From Toxonevra muliebris (lineage: Eukaryota; Arthropoda; Insecta; Diptera; Pallopteridae), in contig OY829326.1 in NCBI GenBank assembly GCA_963691655.1, positions 59,513,776-59,577,775 on the forward strand: DNA of 64,000 nucleotides, in the 5' to 3' direction. The notes below the pieces were generated by a model. It saw nothing but the letters and a program-made list of their open reading frames with translations, was not told the DNA's origin and did not search any database. The translations under genes were made by a program, and so were the position numbers. Shown piece after piece: positions 46,243 to 57,965 of this stretch (positions within the stretch are counted from its first letter, which is position 1; each line of letters starts with the position of its first letter).

Positions 46243-48799
46243 AGTTCGTCATCATCATTGTCAAGAAAGATGGATCAAATGGAGAAACTAACCAAAATTT
46301 TTAAATTCATGAAAAATCACAGCATCTCAGCATTTCACCAAATAAAAGTATGACGAAATGCGAAAAATAAACAATTGTAGCAAATTTACAGGCGATTTGT
46401 TTTTTGTAAAAAATTCTTAGAAATGTTACAAATTTGTGATTTGTCGTCTGTTTGGTGAAACGAAAAACTACAAAATGGTAACATTTGTACAAATTTGTTT
46501 CTTGTATACTACAACTAAAAATCCTGTTTGACGAAACAAATTTGACATTACAAGCACTTGTGATTTACAAATCCGAATTCAGAATTGTAGGAATTTGATG
46601 AAACCACATTTAACGATTTTCTTACAATTTTGTGAGAATTTCCTTACAATTCACATATTTGTAAGTTGCTGAAAAAAGGTACAGATAAGCATATAAGCGT
46701 TAGTTTGTAAACTGTCTAACTTAATAATTAGTTATGCTCTTCAGTTCTTAACGCAGCATATGGCTCCAAAAAACTTTTACATTAGACGCGATCTTTGCAT
46801 TTATAAATTGAACAATTTTAACTTTAATCAATACTCCCCTAAATCCACTGTAAAATCCACAAGGAACTTTAAATCTCTCTCTCACAAAAACTAAACAAAC
46901 ATGCAAAGAATATAGTATCTAGTATTTTTTATTGTGACAGCTTCCTTTTGTATACTTTGACACCCACTTAACATATTAACATTTTGACTTTACTTTTCTG
47001 TAACAAAGAATTAAAAAAACAGAAACAGAATAAGAAATGTAAAATAAAATATGAAAATTGAAATTCTCAAGTTTCGCCTGCAACCAAATAATCACACACA
47101 TACAACAAACAGAAACACAAAAGTTCAACAAACCAAGTCCTAAGCAATTAACATGATAAAACGACATTTGTTAGCCCCAAGTTACTGCACTGAACACTGC
47201 CCCAGCATCCTAAGCGATGCCATGTCTACTATAACAACTACTAAAAAGCATTGATTGTCTACTACTACTACCACCTAAGTAATAGCAGACTGAGACTTCT
47301 TCAACTTCAATTTTAATCTTCATCTTGTATTTTTTTTTCATATACAATATATTTCATTTAATACATAATAACAGAAAAAAAAGTAAAAAATTTCATTTAT
47401 GCCAACATTTCTGACATTGACATTGTAGGCAGGCGCAGCTGGAAGCTTTTGGCTTAAACAAATGCTTAAGCCTCACTCATATGCGTCTGTGTGTGCGTAG
47501 CGGTGCAGGAGGTGCAGACGGACATACAAACGTATCTGCATACATATCTACATATGATTCTACATACAGCATGTACTACTTAAGTCCGTCCACATGCATC
47601 TATTTGGTGGCATCGTTTAACTGTGGTGTTGTGAGATTTTTCGTTTTGCTTATTTATGTATTTTCGTTTAAAATTACAAATTTATAAAAAATTAATTCAA
47701 AATGCATAAATTAAATATTAGAAACTTTTTTGCACTTTGGCTTAGGATTAATAAAGATTTAAATCAATATTTCGGAATATATTAAAAATTAATTGAATAT
47801 TGAAGTGAAGACATTCTGAACTTTAGATAAAGTAATTTATCTTTTAATAGTCAAGTCGAAATGTATTAGATATTAGTTTATAACACAAATACTAAGGCAT
47901 ATAAGATGGAAAAGAAGAAGGTCAATTGGCCATACAATATAAATATTAATTGTGTAGAATTTTCATTTGAAGATAGAACTTCCAAATTTTCTTCCTTTGT
48001 TGGTAAAAGCGATAAGAATGAAAAAATGAGAGAAACAGATGTTGAGAGTAACTTTTTTTATTCTCTCAAAACACAAAAATAATCAAAGAAATCAACTCAT
48101 TTTGAGTATGAGGGTGAGAGACAGCCGTTTCATAGAATACGCCTTTTCTGATCAACATTTTGCAAAAATAATATATGTATGCAACTGTTTGTTTTTCCGT
48201 TGTACTATAATCGAATCATTGAAGTAAAATATTGAAACAAAATTTCCAAAACACATCTTCCTGAATGAACAATTTTAGCATCGAAGGGAGGTCGATGTCC
48301 ATGAATAGATAGAGCAATTGGTTCTCTGTTAGTATTTGTACCATTCAAAATGGTATCACAAAAGGATTGAGGGTACGAATGATGCTTACTACTTTCCCAT
48401 TTGATAGAGAAAGGGTTAGAGAAATGTACTTTAGTACTTGAATAATTTGAAATGCCGACGCATTCAATAAGTCGTAACCTGAGGTAATCTGAGGGCTCTT
48501 CCATGGATACGAAAGGTTCACTGACACCAACCAGTGTCAAATGAAGAGGTGTATTTATTCGTTCCAACCTTTATCTGAAAGGATAGGAGTTAGTGCCCAG
48601 TGGAGCCGCCAAAGGGATTGATAAGTACAAAAGTGGAATGGGCCGGTGCTGGTCATTTTGTTCCGTCTACTAAATTCTTCAGATACTCATACCAATGACT
48701 GATGACTTTATCACATATTTGGGTTAAGATTTGTCGATATATTGACGTGATAAAGAAATGCAGCATCCCTAATAAGATTTAGCACAAATATTTGTAAAA
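46243..48799. other. Non-coding stretch
   Basis: AT-rich. A minus-strand open frame of 120 codons at 48205-48567 has no recognised motif, and part of it lies in sequence resembling degraded repeat. No supported exon. Confidence 0.35.
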
Positions 48800-49065
48800 A
48801 GTAGCTGGACTGCTACGCAGGGTGCCTGGGTTCATTGCTCGGCAAGTCAAAAATAAAAATTGCTAGGCACGTCACCACATTGTGCCTGGCAATGGCAAAC
48901 TTGCAAAGATAAAAATTGCCTAAAATAAAAATTGCCTAAAATAAAAATTGCCTTCAAATCGTCATATGGATTCAGCACAAAACTGTCGGATCTTTCAATT
49001 TGTGTAAAAATATAACTCACATAACACAATTGGATGTGAAAAGCTCGATTTAGGCCAGTGTTGGT
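48800..49065 (+). mobile_element. SINE family A copy with box-B-like head
   Basis: GGTGCCTGGGTTCATTGCTC resembles a tRNA box B region. It is followed by ATTGTGCCTGGCAATGGCAA, three copies of AAATAAAAATTGCCT, TTCAAATCGTCATATGGATT, TATAACTCACATAACAC and AAAGCTCGATTTAGGCC. The same head word occurs alone at about 26068 (GCCCAGGTTCGGTGCTCGGC). Confidence 0.6.
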
Positions 49066-49559
49066 ATTTGAAATTTTTTAAAAGTGCCTAAATTATGTAA
49101 AAATTGTACCTTTTTGAGCCCGATTGTACCTCATGATATATTTATCTACATAGCTCACTCAATGGAATTTATCCATTTCCTCGTCACATTTTTTGGACTA
49201 TATCATTTTTAAAATATTCTCTACATTTTGACGTATGTACCAATATTAATTTATAATTCCTAAAATATTTCGGCACTAGCGATTATCTTTCCTGAGATGT
49301 ATCGTTTTGAAAAAGAAAAACACAGAAATTCGACTAATTCGTATGGGAAAATTAACATTGTTTTGTAAAGTCACTGGCTAGCGTGTGGCGGAATTTTTTC
49401 CTTTTGGATAAATTAGATTGTGCATGATCTTTAACCTTTTCATGAAATAAATATAAATATTAACCACATGATCCATAAAACAGAGTTGTAAAAGAATGCA
49501 GTGATTTTGAACTGCAACCATTAAAGCCATTGTGAATGAATTCAATTTTCTAATTCCAT

Positions 49560-49790
49560 TCTGTTTGAGACTTGAAACTTGAATAATGAAGTCACGAAAT
49601 ATTCTTGATGTCAATAACTGTTCTAAGTATACATTTGGAACAGTCAACTGTGACTTCACTATAAATAAACCACAATAATGCCATGACTTCACATTATAAT
49701 TAAAGTAGCAGTCATGACTTCAAATTTGGTTGAAGTCTTGAAATCAATTGAGACTTCACTTTTACAGACTGCAGTCATTTGTTGAAGGAT
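49560..49790. repeat. Cluster of GACTTC/GAAGTC words
   Basis: The word GACTTC or its complement occurs about eight times in 230 bases, in both orientations, ending at ACAGACTGCAGTCATTTG. Such clusters are typical of subterminal regions of DNA transposons, but paired ends could not be set. Confidence 0.35.
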
Positions 49791-49839
49791 ACTACAAAAA
49801 GTATAGTTTCTGTTTTTACCAGGGACCCTAACGGTTATT

Positions 49840-50035
49840 CATTTTATAGTAAAAGTCAAATATTAAAAGTTATTTTGTGACTTTTATCGTAATAGGCAAA
49901 ATAAAACGGTAAAATATTGACTCTTATAATTTTTGGCAAAAAATAATAGTTATATTTGACTTTTATTTTGTTGGCAAAATCGAACCAGTTATTTTATGAC
50001 TTTTATTTTTTTGGACAAAAATAAATGGTCAACCC
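49840..50035. repeat. Short direct repeats, GTTATTTTRTGACTTTTAT-like
   Basis: Three to four drifting copies of a unit containing GTTATTTTGTGACTTTTAT plus GGCAAAAT, bounded by CAGGGACCCTAAC on the left and GGTCAACCCTATTTG on the right. It could be the inside of a small transposon. Confidence 0.45.
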
Positions 50036-52117
50036 TATTTGAAAGCGAACGGCTTGAGCAATTAAAAAAAAATTATGTCATTCGATTCAGCTCCTTCGCC
50101 TCATCATTATAGGTAAAAAAACGTTTTACAGTTATTATTTACTTATGATTTTAATCCTTCACTTACAAAAAGAATGGAATAATTCAGTAATTTTTAAACG
50201 AAGTCAACAGGCTTAAAATTACTGCATTTTTTTACAGCTCTGCTATAGAGAAACTCTGAAAATCCAAATGCTTTATGAGCCATAATGGAAATTACCACTT
50301 TGTGAAATATCTAGACAAGAAAACGACTCGAAACGCTCATTGAAGTTGGTTAAAGATTGATTAGCAGAGAGAAGGGTTCAGTTTTCTCAGGAGTTGTGAC
50401 TACCATTCGAGCTTAATTCCTTGAAACCTACTTCGAAACCCCAAACCGTACATTGAGTGGCTACCACTTCCAAATCAGGATTGAGCTGAGATAGATTTGA
50501 AATAAAAGTGTGAAATGGCACCCAAGGGCTTATTCGTCAAGCTAGCAAAGTTAATATCTCGCAGATGTGAGGCAATGAATAAAAATAAGAATATAACGCA
50601 GCTCTAAATCCATATTTCTTTGATATTTTTTGAAAATAATTTTTGGTTTTTTTCTAACTTTTAAGTTTTTCATTATAACCCACTTTCTTTTAAATAAAAG
50701 TTAATAAAAGCCTTAAAACGTAGTAATAGTATGATTAGATTTTTTGCACAGTACTGTATATAAACTACCACTACTTGTATTCAATCATCTAAAATATCGC
50801 AGGCCTGTGTAATGATTAACTTAATTGCAATTTGTTTTTTTTTTGTTTGTTTGAAATCTGAGAAAATATGTATAATATTTCAAATAAGAAAAAATATTAC
50901 GCGACAATTCTTTTTGAAATATTATCTCCAAGCACTTAAATATTATGAAATTTTGTACACTTCCCCCTCAACCTCCACTTCACTTCCAAATCTTAAACGA
51001 AAAGTGATATCTCTTTTCACACTTTTAGTGTATAACATGCCAAAGAAAGAACACACCTACACCCGGCAAATTGCAACTGCAACTTAAACTCAAATTGAAA
51101 TTGAACCGAACATATTGTGGTTTTTATCATACCCAAAAAATCTTCATCTTCTTGCTGGTGCTGCTGCTGCTCATGCAACAATTAAAAATAAAATAAAACT
51201 CGATCGTGTTACACTTCCACCAAAAAAAAAAAAATGAAATAAATATCCAAAAAAAAAAGGTGAAATACGGGAACCTGCTGAGATATACACACACATGAGC
51301 GATAATTTTAACAACCAGAACAACAACAAAGTAATAAAATAGGACAATCAATATTAAAGAAAAGAAGAATGTATCAAGAAATCTGATATGAAAATGCTTG
51401 TGTGTCTTATCTTTGATCATAAACGATCAATATGAGATCCTCCTTTCTTTAACACATACAGTTGTATTACATATTTCTACTATATACTACTACTATATAC
51501 TATAAGCTAAAGAAATTAAAATTGTCTGAGCAGTCCAAAAAAAAAAAAACAAACTTGTACCTTTATGTAGAAAATTTATAATATTTATTGTTGAGTTTTA
51601 ATTTTACTCATATAATGTGAAAAGTATTAAAAATTTCATTGCCATTCAACTTTTATAATATGCGTTAATGAAGTGTGACAGTTTAGTACTCATTCTTGTT
51701 GTTGTTGTTGTTTTTGTTATAAAATTACATTTTTTTTTGCTGCGCTAAAAATAAAGAAGGAATATGTTCTACTCCTACATTCATCGAGCTTGCATATCCT
51801 CCTCAGATACAATGCGTCTCGAATGTCACATAACTTTCGCAATTGTTTCAGTCCTATTTCCTACATCCACTACACACACTTACTAGTACATACACTCTCA
51901 TATTCGCGCATATATTGATCTCACATCTTCCCAGTGGGAAAAGTAGTGGTTCTTCTTTACAATTACTTTACAATTAACTGATTTTTTTGAATTTTATTTT
52001 GCAAATTTAGAAAAAAAAATTGAGAAAAGAAACTTCTGTGTGTTTCGATGTTTACTACGGAAATGTGAAAAATTCAATTAGTGGAATGATATAGAAGAAC
52101 AAAAGAGAGAAAACTTT
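50036..52117. other. Non-coding stretch
   Basis: AT-rich sequence with homopolymer runs (A tracts near 51222 and 51538, T tracts near 50827). No gene, tRNA or clear mobile element recognised. Confidence 0.4.
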
Positions 52118-52452
52118 TAGCGTTTTCTTTTCTTGACAAAATGTTGCATTTTTTTTGCCTCGTGCAATGGCAACAATTTTTTAATGTTGCCCACAAAACT
52201 GCCAAAATGTTGCCTTTTTAGTGCAAGAAAAGAACATAAAAATGCTGCTCTGTCAGAATCAGCTAATTTGCAGGGCAACATTCTTACCCCGTCATTTAAT
52301 TGACTGCAAAAGTGTTACATTTTTCCCCGCTAAAGAAGGCAACATTTTTTAGAAAAGAACACAATACTTTTGGAAAGGGCTGCTTCTTTTTCAGAAAAGA
52401 ACACGAAATTTAACAGAGAAAAATGCAACATTTTGTCGAGAAAAGAACGCTA
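52118..52452. mobile_element. MITE with about 34-bp inverted ends
   Basis: Left end TAGCGTTTTCTTTTCTTGAC then AAAATGTTGCATTTTT; the right end in reverse complement is TAGCGTTCTTTTCTCGAC then AAAATGTTGCATTTTT. AAAAGAACA and TGTTGC words recur inside. The target duplication is not clear and there is no coding frame. Confidence 0.7.
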
Positions 52453-52984
52453 TTAGATCTTATGAGGAAGAGAACGGAGAATTTTAATATGTAATACGGT
52501 TCGACAAAATCAAACTTTTTGTGCACCCTTCAGAAATTCTAAAAATTCTTGAATATAGACTTTTACAAAGAATGACCAAAATTTTGTCGCTCCGATTCTT
52601 TTTTAAATTTAAATAAAAACCATTATAAAAACGAATTAAGTTAACTAAAGATGCTCTGTTCTTTTTTAACCCTTTTTCACATTATATTTTAACATAGTGG
52701 CCGACTTTTCAGAAAAGCTGCCCAGAAGATAGTGTTTAATTCTAACGAAACTTGGTATATAGAGATTTTTGAAGTCGCTGATGAGGACTACGGAGTTCAT
52801 TTTTGGAAAGACAAAATTATGGATCCAAAAAGGCGGATCACTTAGCGTAAAACTGCATATATTCCTGCGAAAGTTGGTACGTGGGGGTTTTTGAGATAGT
52901 TGTTTTCGAATAAATGTAATGTTTATTTATAAAAAAAATTTATTAAGAAAAGTTTAGAAAATAAGTTGATAAAAAATTTCGGTT

Positions 52985-54080
52985 CAAAAAATTCTTCCAC
53001 ACAAAATCTTTAAATCTTTTTACTGTACCGCAAATGATTTTTGAAATATCCCATAATGAATATTCTGGTTACATGCGAGGTACCAAAACCCTTTTGCTTT
53101 ACTATGGTATTATCAGCCAACTCTTTTTTATAAATTTTCAGTTCTGTACTACTGAACTCCGTACCTATATTCAAAAAAGAAATAGGGTTACTTAAAATTT
53201 AGAACCAAAACTCCATAATAATCTTGGTACCATTGGCGTAACTAGGATTATTCGCAATTTTTCTAAACAAATTTGTTTTCAATGTTAATAATTGATACAT
53301 TTGAAAACCTTTCCTGTAACATGGTTGCTCTTAACCGAAGTCTTTATAACAGGACAGCTCAAACATAATGCGATTTCAAAATCACTCAAAAGTAACATTT
53401 TTTCCCCGGGTTCGTGAAAAGATGTTTACACATCAAAAATTTTGATTGGACAATCAAAAAATTGCTTGCATAACCGCCGCATAATGAATAAATGATGTCT
53501 AATAGAATAAGGAAATGTTATAAATTTTGTTGTAGAAACTAATAATCTTTTACTGCTTTAAGTATTCATCATAGCTTTTGCTGCAAAAACAAAAACTAGA
53601 GAAGTAAACAAAAATTGTTCTTTTTTTTCATAGATATTCAAATTTTGTTTTTAATGGATATAAGTTTTTATATAATCTTTAAATTTATCATTTTCATTGG
53701 ACTTTACTTTTCTTGCCATATTATTTCTGGTGGGGGTGGGGGGGGGGGGAGGGAGGCCTAGAGCCAGCTGGGGTGGGTCGTGCCCCCAGGCCCCTACCTA
53801 GTTACGCCAATGCTTGATACTGACAAATAATACTTTCATACTAAATTCTAATATCCTACTGCAAATAGTTCCTAAGATATCTCGCAATGAGCATTATGGT
53901 TATATAGGAGGTGTAACACTTCCTTTTCAAATCCCCCCCATATTTTTCTGTAGTATGGTTTTCTCAACTTACGTCCAAGAAAGAAATTTTAGTAGGTACT
54001 GTACTGCAAATGGTTCCGTATATATAACCAAAAAAACAGCATATGGCTTGTATTGGAGGTGCCATGCCTACTTGTAGTTA
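52985..54080. repeat. About 140-bp tandem repeat, inverted relative to 31 kb, split by a hAT element
   Basis: TACTGTACCGCAAATGATTT (53021), TACTGCAAATAGTTCCTAAG (about 53858) and TACTGTACTGCAAATGGTTC (about 53998) are complements of the 31-kb unit, with about 140 bases between the last two. The element at 53231-53812 interrupts a unit whose two halves (…TCTTGGTAC and ACTGACAAATAATACTTTC…) adjoin in the 31-kb copies. Confidence 0.6.
53231..53812. mobile_element. Non-autonomous hAT-like element, 582 bp
   Basis: Inverted ends CATTGGCGTAACTAGG (left) and CATTGGCGTAACTAGGTAGG (right, read inward). Flanks CTTGGTAC (53223-53230) and CTTGATAC (53813-53820) match at 7 of 8 and fit nTnnnnAn. GGCGTAACTAGG-type ends are typical of hAT elements. 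The right part has a long G run (about 53731-53752). No coding frame. Confidence 0.8.
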
Positions 54081-54549
54081 GGAGCACAGACCAATCCTAC
54101 AGATCTAAATCCAGTTTTAAGTATATCAGTCCTGAATTCTAATATAAACTGAAAAAGTCTTACCGTTTTTTCTACTGGGTTGGCTCAACAATCAACTACA
54201 ACGATCAGAATACAGCACATATCCTCATACATACATAAACATAGAGATTGAAGCAATTATTGTTGGTAACGCCTGAGAGTATATTGGATGATATTGTTGT
54301 TGCTGGTTGTTGTCATTGTCGTTGCTGCTAGATAAATGCATTTTGTCAACAATAAAATGTGCACAAATTTTCATAGACATCTCTCAAAAGTAGGAGTATG
54401 GAAAGATAAGCTGTAGGACTCACATGTATACCTTACATACATAATTTAATGCATTTTGTATTTTCAAAGGCGTTCCATGTTGAAAACACCTTCGAGTTAT
54501 ATTGGAAATAATTTTTGTTCGTTTTGCAGAGTTAGCCTATCATTTCCCG

Positions 54550-54565
54550 CACACACACACACACA
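54550..54565. repeat. AC microsatellite
   Basis: Eight alternating CA units after CCCG. Confidence 0.75.
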
Positions 54566-56100
54566 TGATGCAACAAAGTATTATTTTTATGCATTATTAA
54601 AATAAATATTATACTTTAATGTTTTGCTATTTCTTTCATACTACCCACTTCAGTTAGTTTTTTTTCAGTGAATTTTTGATTTGCTTTTTGTTGGTTACAA
54701 TCTTGCAAAATATTTTCATTAGCATTTTAAAAACTCGTTTATTGAAATGTTATCCTTATCGCTGTTAAGCTGTCATTTAGTCATAATAATTTCATACAAA
54801 TTTTGCTATTTGCATTTTTCCAATTAAAAAAAAACATCCTACATTAAAATTTTGTTGCATTGTATATACCACTCATATAAAACTAGGCACATAGGCACAG
54901 GCTTAATTTAAACTATAAACTTAAGATGATTTCGAAATTTTAGTATTGCAGAAATTTGATTTCAAATTGTACCAGAAAAGCACAAATGTACCAAAAATAT
55001 CATTACTGGTGCAACTTACCTCTTTCATGTAAGGAGAGCGCACGAAATAATTGTAACATAGAAAAATCACAAAATCAAGTTAGCCGTGAATCCAAATTAT
55101 TTGAAAATATTTTTTTTATTGTACTTCAATTTATTTGAATTCTTTACAAAAAAACAAAAAATAAATGAATTATAATTCTTTGTTTTTAAGAAAATTTTTC
55201 AAGAATTCCCTCCATCAAGGTCTTTGCGATGCTTTCATTAAAGCCGTATATTTTATGCTGCATTACAAATGAATTCAAACTCTTTTGCAAGCATTCAGCA
55301 ATATGAATATCCGTGGTGATTGACTCAGAAGTTACATACGGCTGGCTTCTTTTACCGCACCTGCATATGGCCTCTCACACGAGAAATTTCTTAGGGAACT
55401 TGGATTTTTTTTTTGGGTTTAGTACTTTTCTGGCTCATTTCCTAGCTGATTTGCTACATGAAAGGTATTGCTTGAAAGCTGCCAAAAGTCTGCCAAAAGT
55501 CCGCCAATACATACATATTAGATGGCTTATTTTGCTTAAGTATTTCAGATCTTCATTGTGACAGCAGAATATGAAAATAGGGTGCTAAAACCTAATAACA
55601 ATTAAAAAAAAATTTAAATTGGCGAAAACTGGATGCGCTACTCCGAAAAGCGTGCTTCAAAAGGATGTTTTACAATAGGTTTGGGATCTTGTATGGAAAA
55701 AACTTTTATCTTGCACATAAAAGAATTCAAGATATCTATTCCTATGTAAAATAGGTGTACCTAGTTTTTTGATAAACTAAACCGAAAGCTACCCCTAGCG
55801 CCTAAAGTGACCATTTGGTACTTTCTTTTTTACGAATTTTTAAATTCACCCATTAGGATTTTCCAGATAGCGGTACTTAGGATTGTAGGTAATTCAATTT
55901 AGTTTATTTAAAATACCAAAATTTTTCAAATCGAGTTATATTTGAGCTAGCAAATTAACTTTAAGTGAACCCCTGTCGAGTACAATCAAGTTCATCTTTG
56001 ACAAATGTCGACAAAAAATTACTAACTTACTAATTAAGAAGTAACTACGAATTTTTAACATTTTCTCCATACTTAATCGCTTGCGTCAAAACTGTTGATT
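54566..56100. other. Mostly non-coding stretch with one small open frame
   Basis: AT-rich. The only segment with even codon-like composition is the minus-strand frame at 55186-55370, listed separately. No repeats identified. Confidence 0.35.
55186..55370 (-). other. Unidentified small open frame or possible terminal exon
   Basis: About 60 codons on the minus strand ending in TAA at 55186, reading ...CRCGKRSQPYVTSESITTDI, then HIAECLQKSLNSFVMQHKIY and ...ESIAKTLMEGILEKFS. The amino acid mix is protein-like and an ATATGCAG acceptor-like word lies near its start. I recognise no family and found no upstream exon; it may be chance or a transposon piece. Confidence 0.2.
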
Positions 56101-56111
56101 TATATCAATAT

Positions 56112-56141
56112 GCTATGATATGATATGATATGATATGATAT
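56112..56141. repeat. ATGAT pentanucleotide microsatellite
   Basis: Five to six units of ATGAT, ending directly at the ATG where the retrotransposon frame at 56140 begins. Confidence 0.85.
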
Positions 56142-56523
56142 GGCATCGAAACTACAACTGGTGCAAGAATCAGCAGCGAAAGCTGGCCTGGCATTCAACA
56201 TCCCGAAGACCAAATCACTGCGCATCAACACACATAACTTAAGGAAGTTCTCAATTGATGGAATAGATCTGAAAGAAGTGCAGTCTTTCTGTTATCCAGG
56301 CAGCGTCATCTCGTCGACAGGCGGCTCGAGTGAAGACATAAAAAGCCGCATCAATAAAGCAACTGCAGCGTTCGGTTCACTATATTCAATCTGGAACGCA
56401 TCACACATCTCGCAACGTACAAAGCTGAAAATATTCAACTCTAACGTCAAACCAACCTTGCTCTACGGCTGTGAAACGTGGAATGCATCAGCGGCTGACG
56501 TACATGCAATACAAGTGTTCTAA
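56140..56523 (+). pseudogene. Reverse transcriptase fragment, RTE-like non-LTR element
   Basis: One open frame of 127 codons: KLQLVQESAAKAGLAFNIPK, then DGIDLKEVQSFCYPGSVISS, SSEDIKSRINKATAAFGSLY and KPTLLYGCETW. These match the part of RTE-type reverse transcriptases after the YADD box (KTK...l..V..F.YLGS.is..gg...DI..RI.kA..af..L, then LLYG.ETW). The usual L in YLGS is P. It is only a slice, starting in a microsatellite and ending at a stop at 56521-56523, so not an active element. A different clade from the RNase H-bearing relics elsewhere in the window. Confidence 0.8.
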
Positions 56524-57849
56524 GCTGGAGTCAAGTCAAGAGACTGGTACAAGAAAGATCTGAATGGAAAAACTTTGTTGTGGCCCTTTGTTCCTCCCTG
56601 GAACCTTACGAACCATATATAAAGACGTGATAAATTGTTTATCGATGCAAACCATTGTTTTAGTCCTATCTGACACAAATATACACAATTATGACTATTT
56701 TAACCATTAACCACGCCCACTTTTCCCATATCGCGTAAATTATTGGTATACAGTGATGGAGAAAAGTGTTTTTGAGAATAAATAGCCAAACATTTAGACA
56801 AATCAGAAAGCAATTGAGCAAAAAGTTTTTACTCATATAGATAGACAAAAGGGTAAAACAATTTGTAAAATCAAATGATATCTACTGGACCCGCATTGGT
56901 CTTAAAAATTCCGAAAATTTGACCATAACATTTGTTTTTTATCAATTTTTTAGTCAAAGTTGCTTCAATTTTCGTATCTTTTTTATTACTCCTAATAAGA
57001 GAGAAACAAAATGCAAGAATAATTTTTCTAAGTCGTTTATGTTCAATGGTCCCGCAAGAGTATCAAAGTCATAGATTTGAAAAATTAAAAATTATGGACA
57101 AAAATCTCGGATTTTTAAAAACACATGCGGGGCCAGTAGATATTATTTGATTTCAGAAACTGTTTTTCGCTTGAGTTCATCTATAAAAGTAGATAGGCAG
57201 CTTAAGTTTCCTGCATAGAGTAGGGTTACCAACTACATCTGAAAAAACATAGAGAAGTGCATTTAATGAAACAGAAAATTTTGTTACACTGTGCAACAAT
57301 TTCCGGGTTATTGTTTGGGTAGTGACAAATTCCAGCTTAAGATGAAAGTACTTGACTAATAGAGTAAAATTTACAAAGGGTTTGACGTTTCTGGATCGCT
57401 TTTCTTTTCAGTAGATTTTTATGATTTTGAATTATTCAGTTTTACGCCCACCATTAGTAAACTAATGAAAATTTGTTGTTTTATTCCAAAATTGTAGTCA
57501 AGGCATAGATGAACAACTTTTGTCAAAACATTTACCCGAAAAAATCATGTTTGAGTTCTCTTATAGAATCGAATGCTAAAAAAATTGCAATTTTTTCAAA
57601 ATTGCTGTTTACAAACTCGTAATTAACTGAAAATTTCTGGCCATAAATAACTAAAAATGAAAATGAAGACAACTTTAGAGCAGTTAAACATGATTTAGTT
57701 TTCGCATTATTCTAGGAAATTTGTAGGTCTTTCCAATGTTCTAGGACCACTCATAATGTCCAACAAGAAACATTTTCTCCAAAGACAGTATAATAGTTTT
57801 CTCAACGGTTTTCTTTTGTCGGCCTATTATCGGAAAAGGAGGTTTAAAA
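56524..57849. other. Non-coding stretch
   Basis: AT-rich, nothing recognised beyond the retrotransposon fragment to the left. Confidence 0.35.
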
Positions 57850-57965
57850 CGCCATTTTCAAGAGGAAGGGTTAGAGGGTGGTCTAATGGTAGAGTGCTGG
57901 ACTGGAAATACAGCTGCCTCGGGTTCAACTTCCAAACGGTGTATAATTGCTATAATAAATAATTT
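57850..57965 (+). mobile_element. tRNA-like SINE head
   Basis: GGTGGTCTAATGGTAGAGTG is a good box A region and CGGGTTCAACTTCC a box B region, about 30 bases apart with TGGACTGGAAATACA between. There is no closing acceptor stem, so it is read as a SINE head and not a tRNA gene. The sequence after it is AT-rich. Confidence 0.5.

Noticed and set aside
48205..48567. Minus-strand 120-codon open frame as a gene
   Set aside because: No recognised motif, no splice context, and a competing open frame overlaps on the same strand; left as non-coding.
57860..57930. Functional tRNA gene on the plus strand
   Set aside because: Good box A and B words but no acceptor stem or normal anticodon arm.
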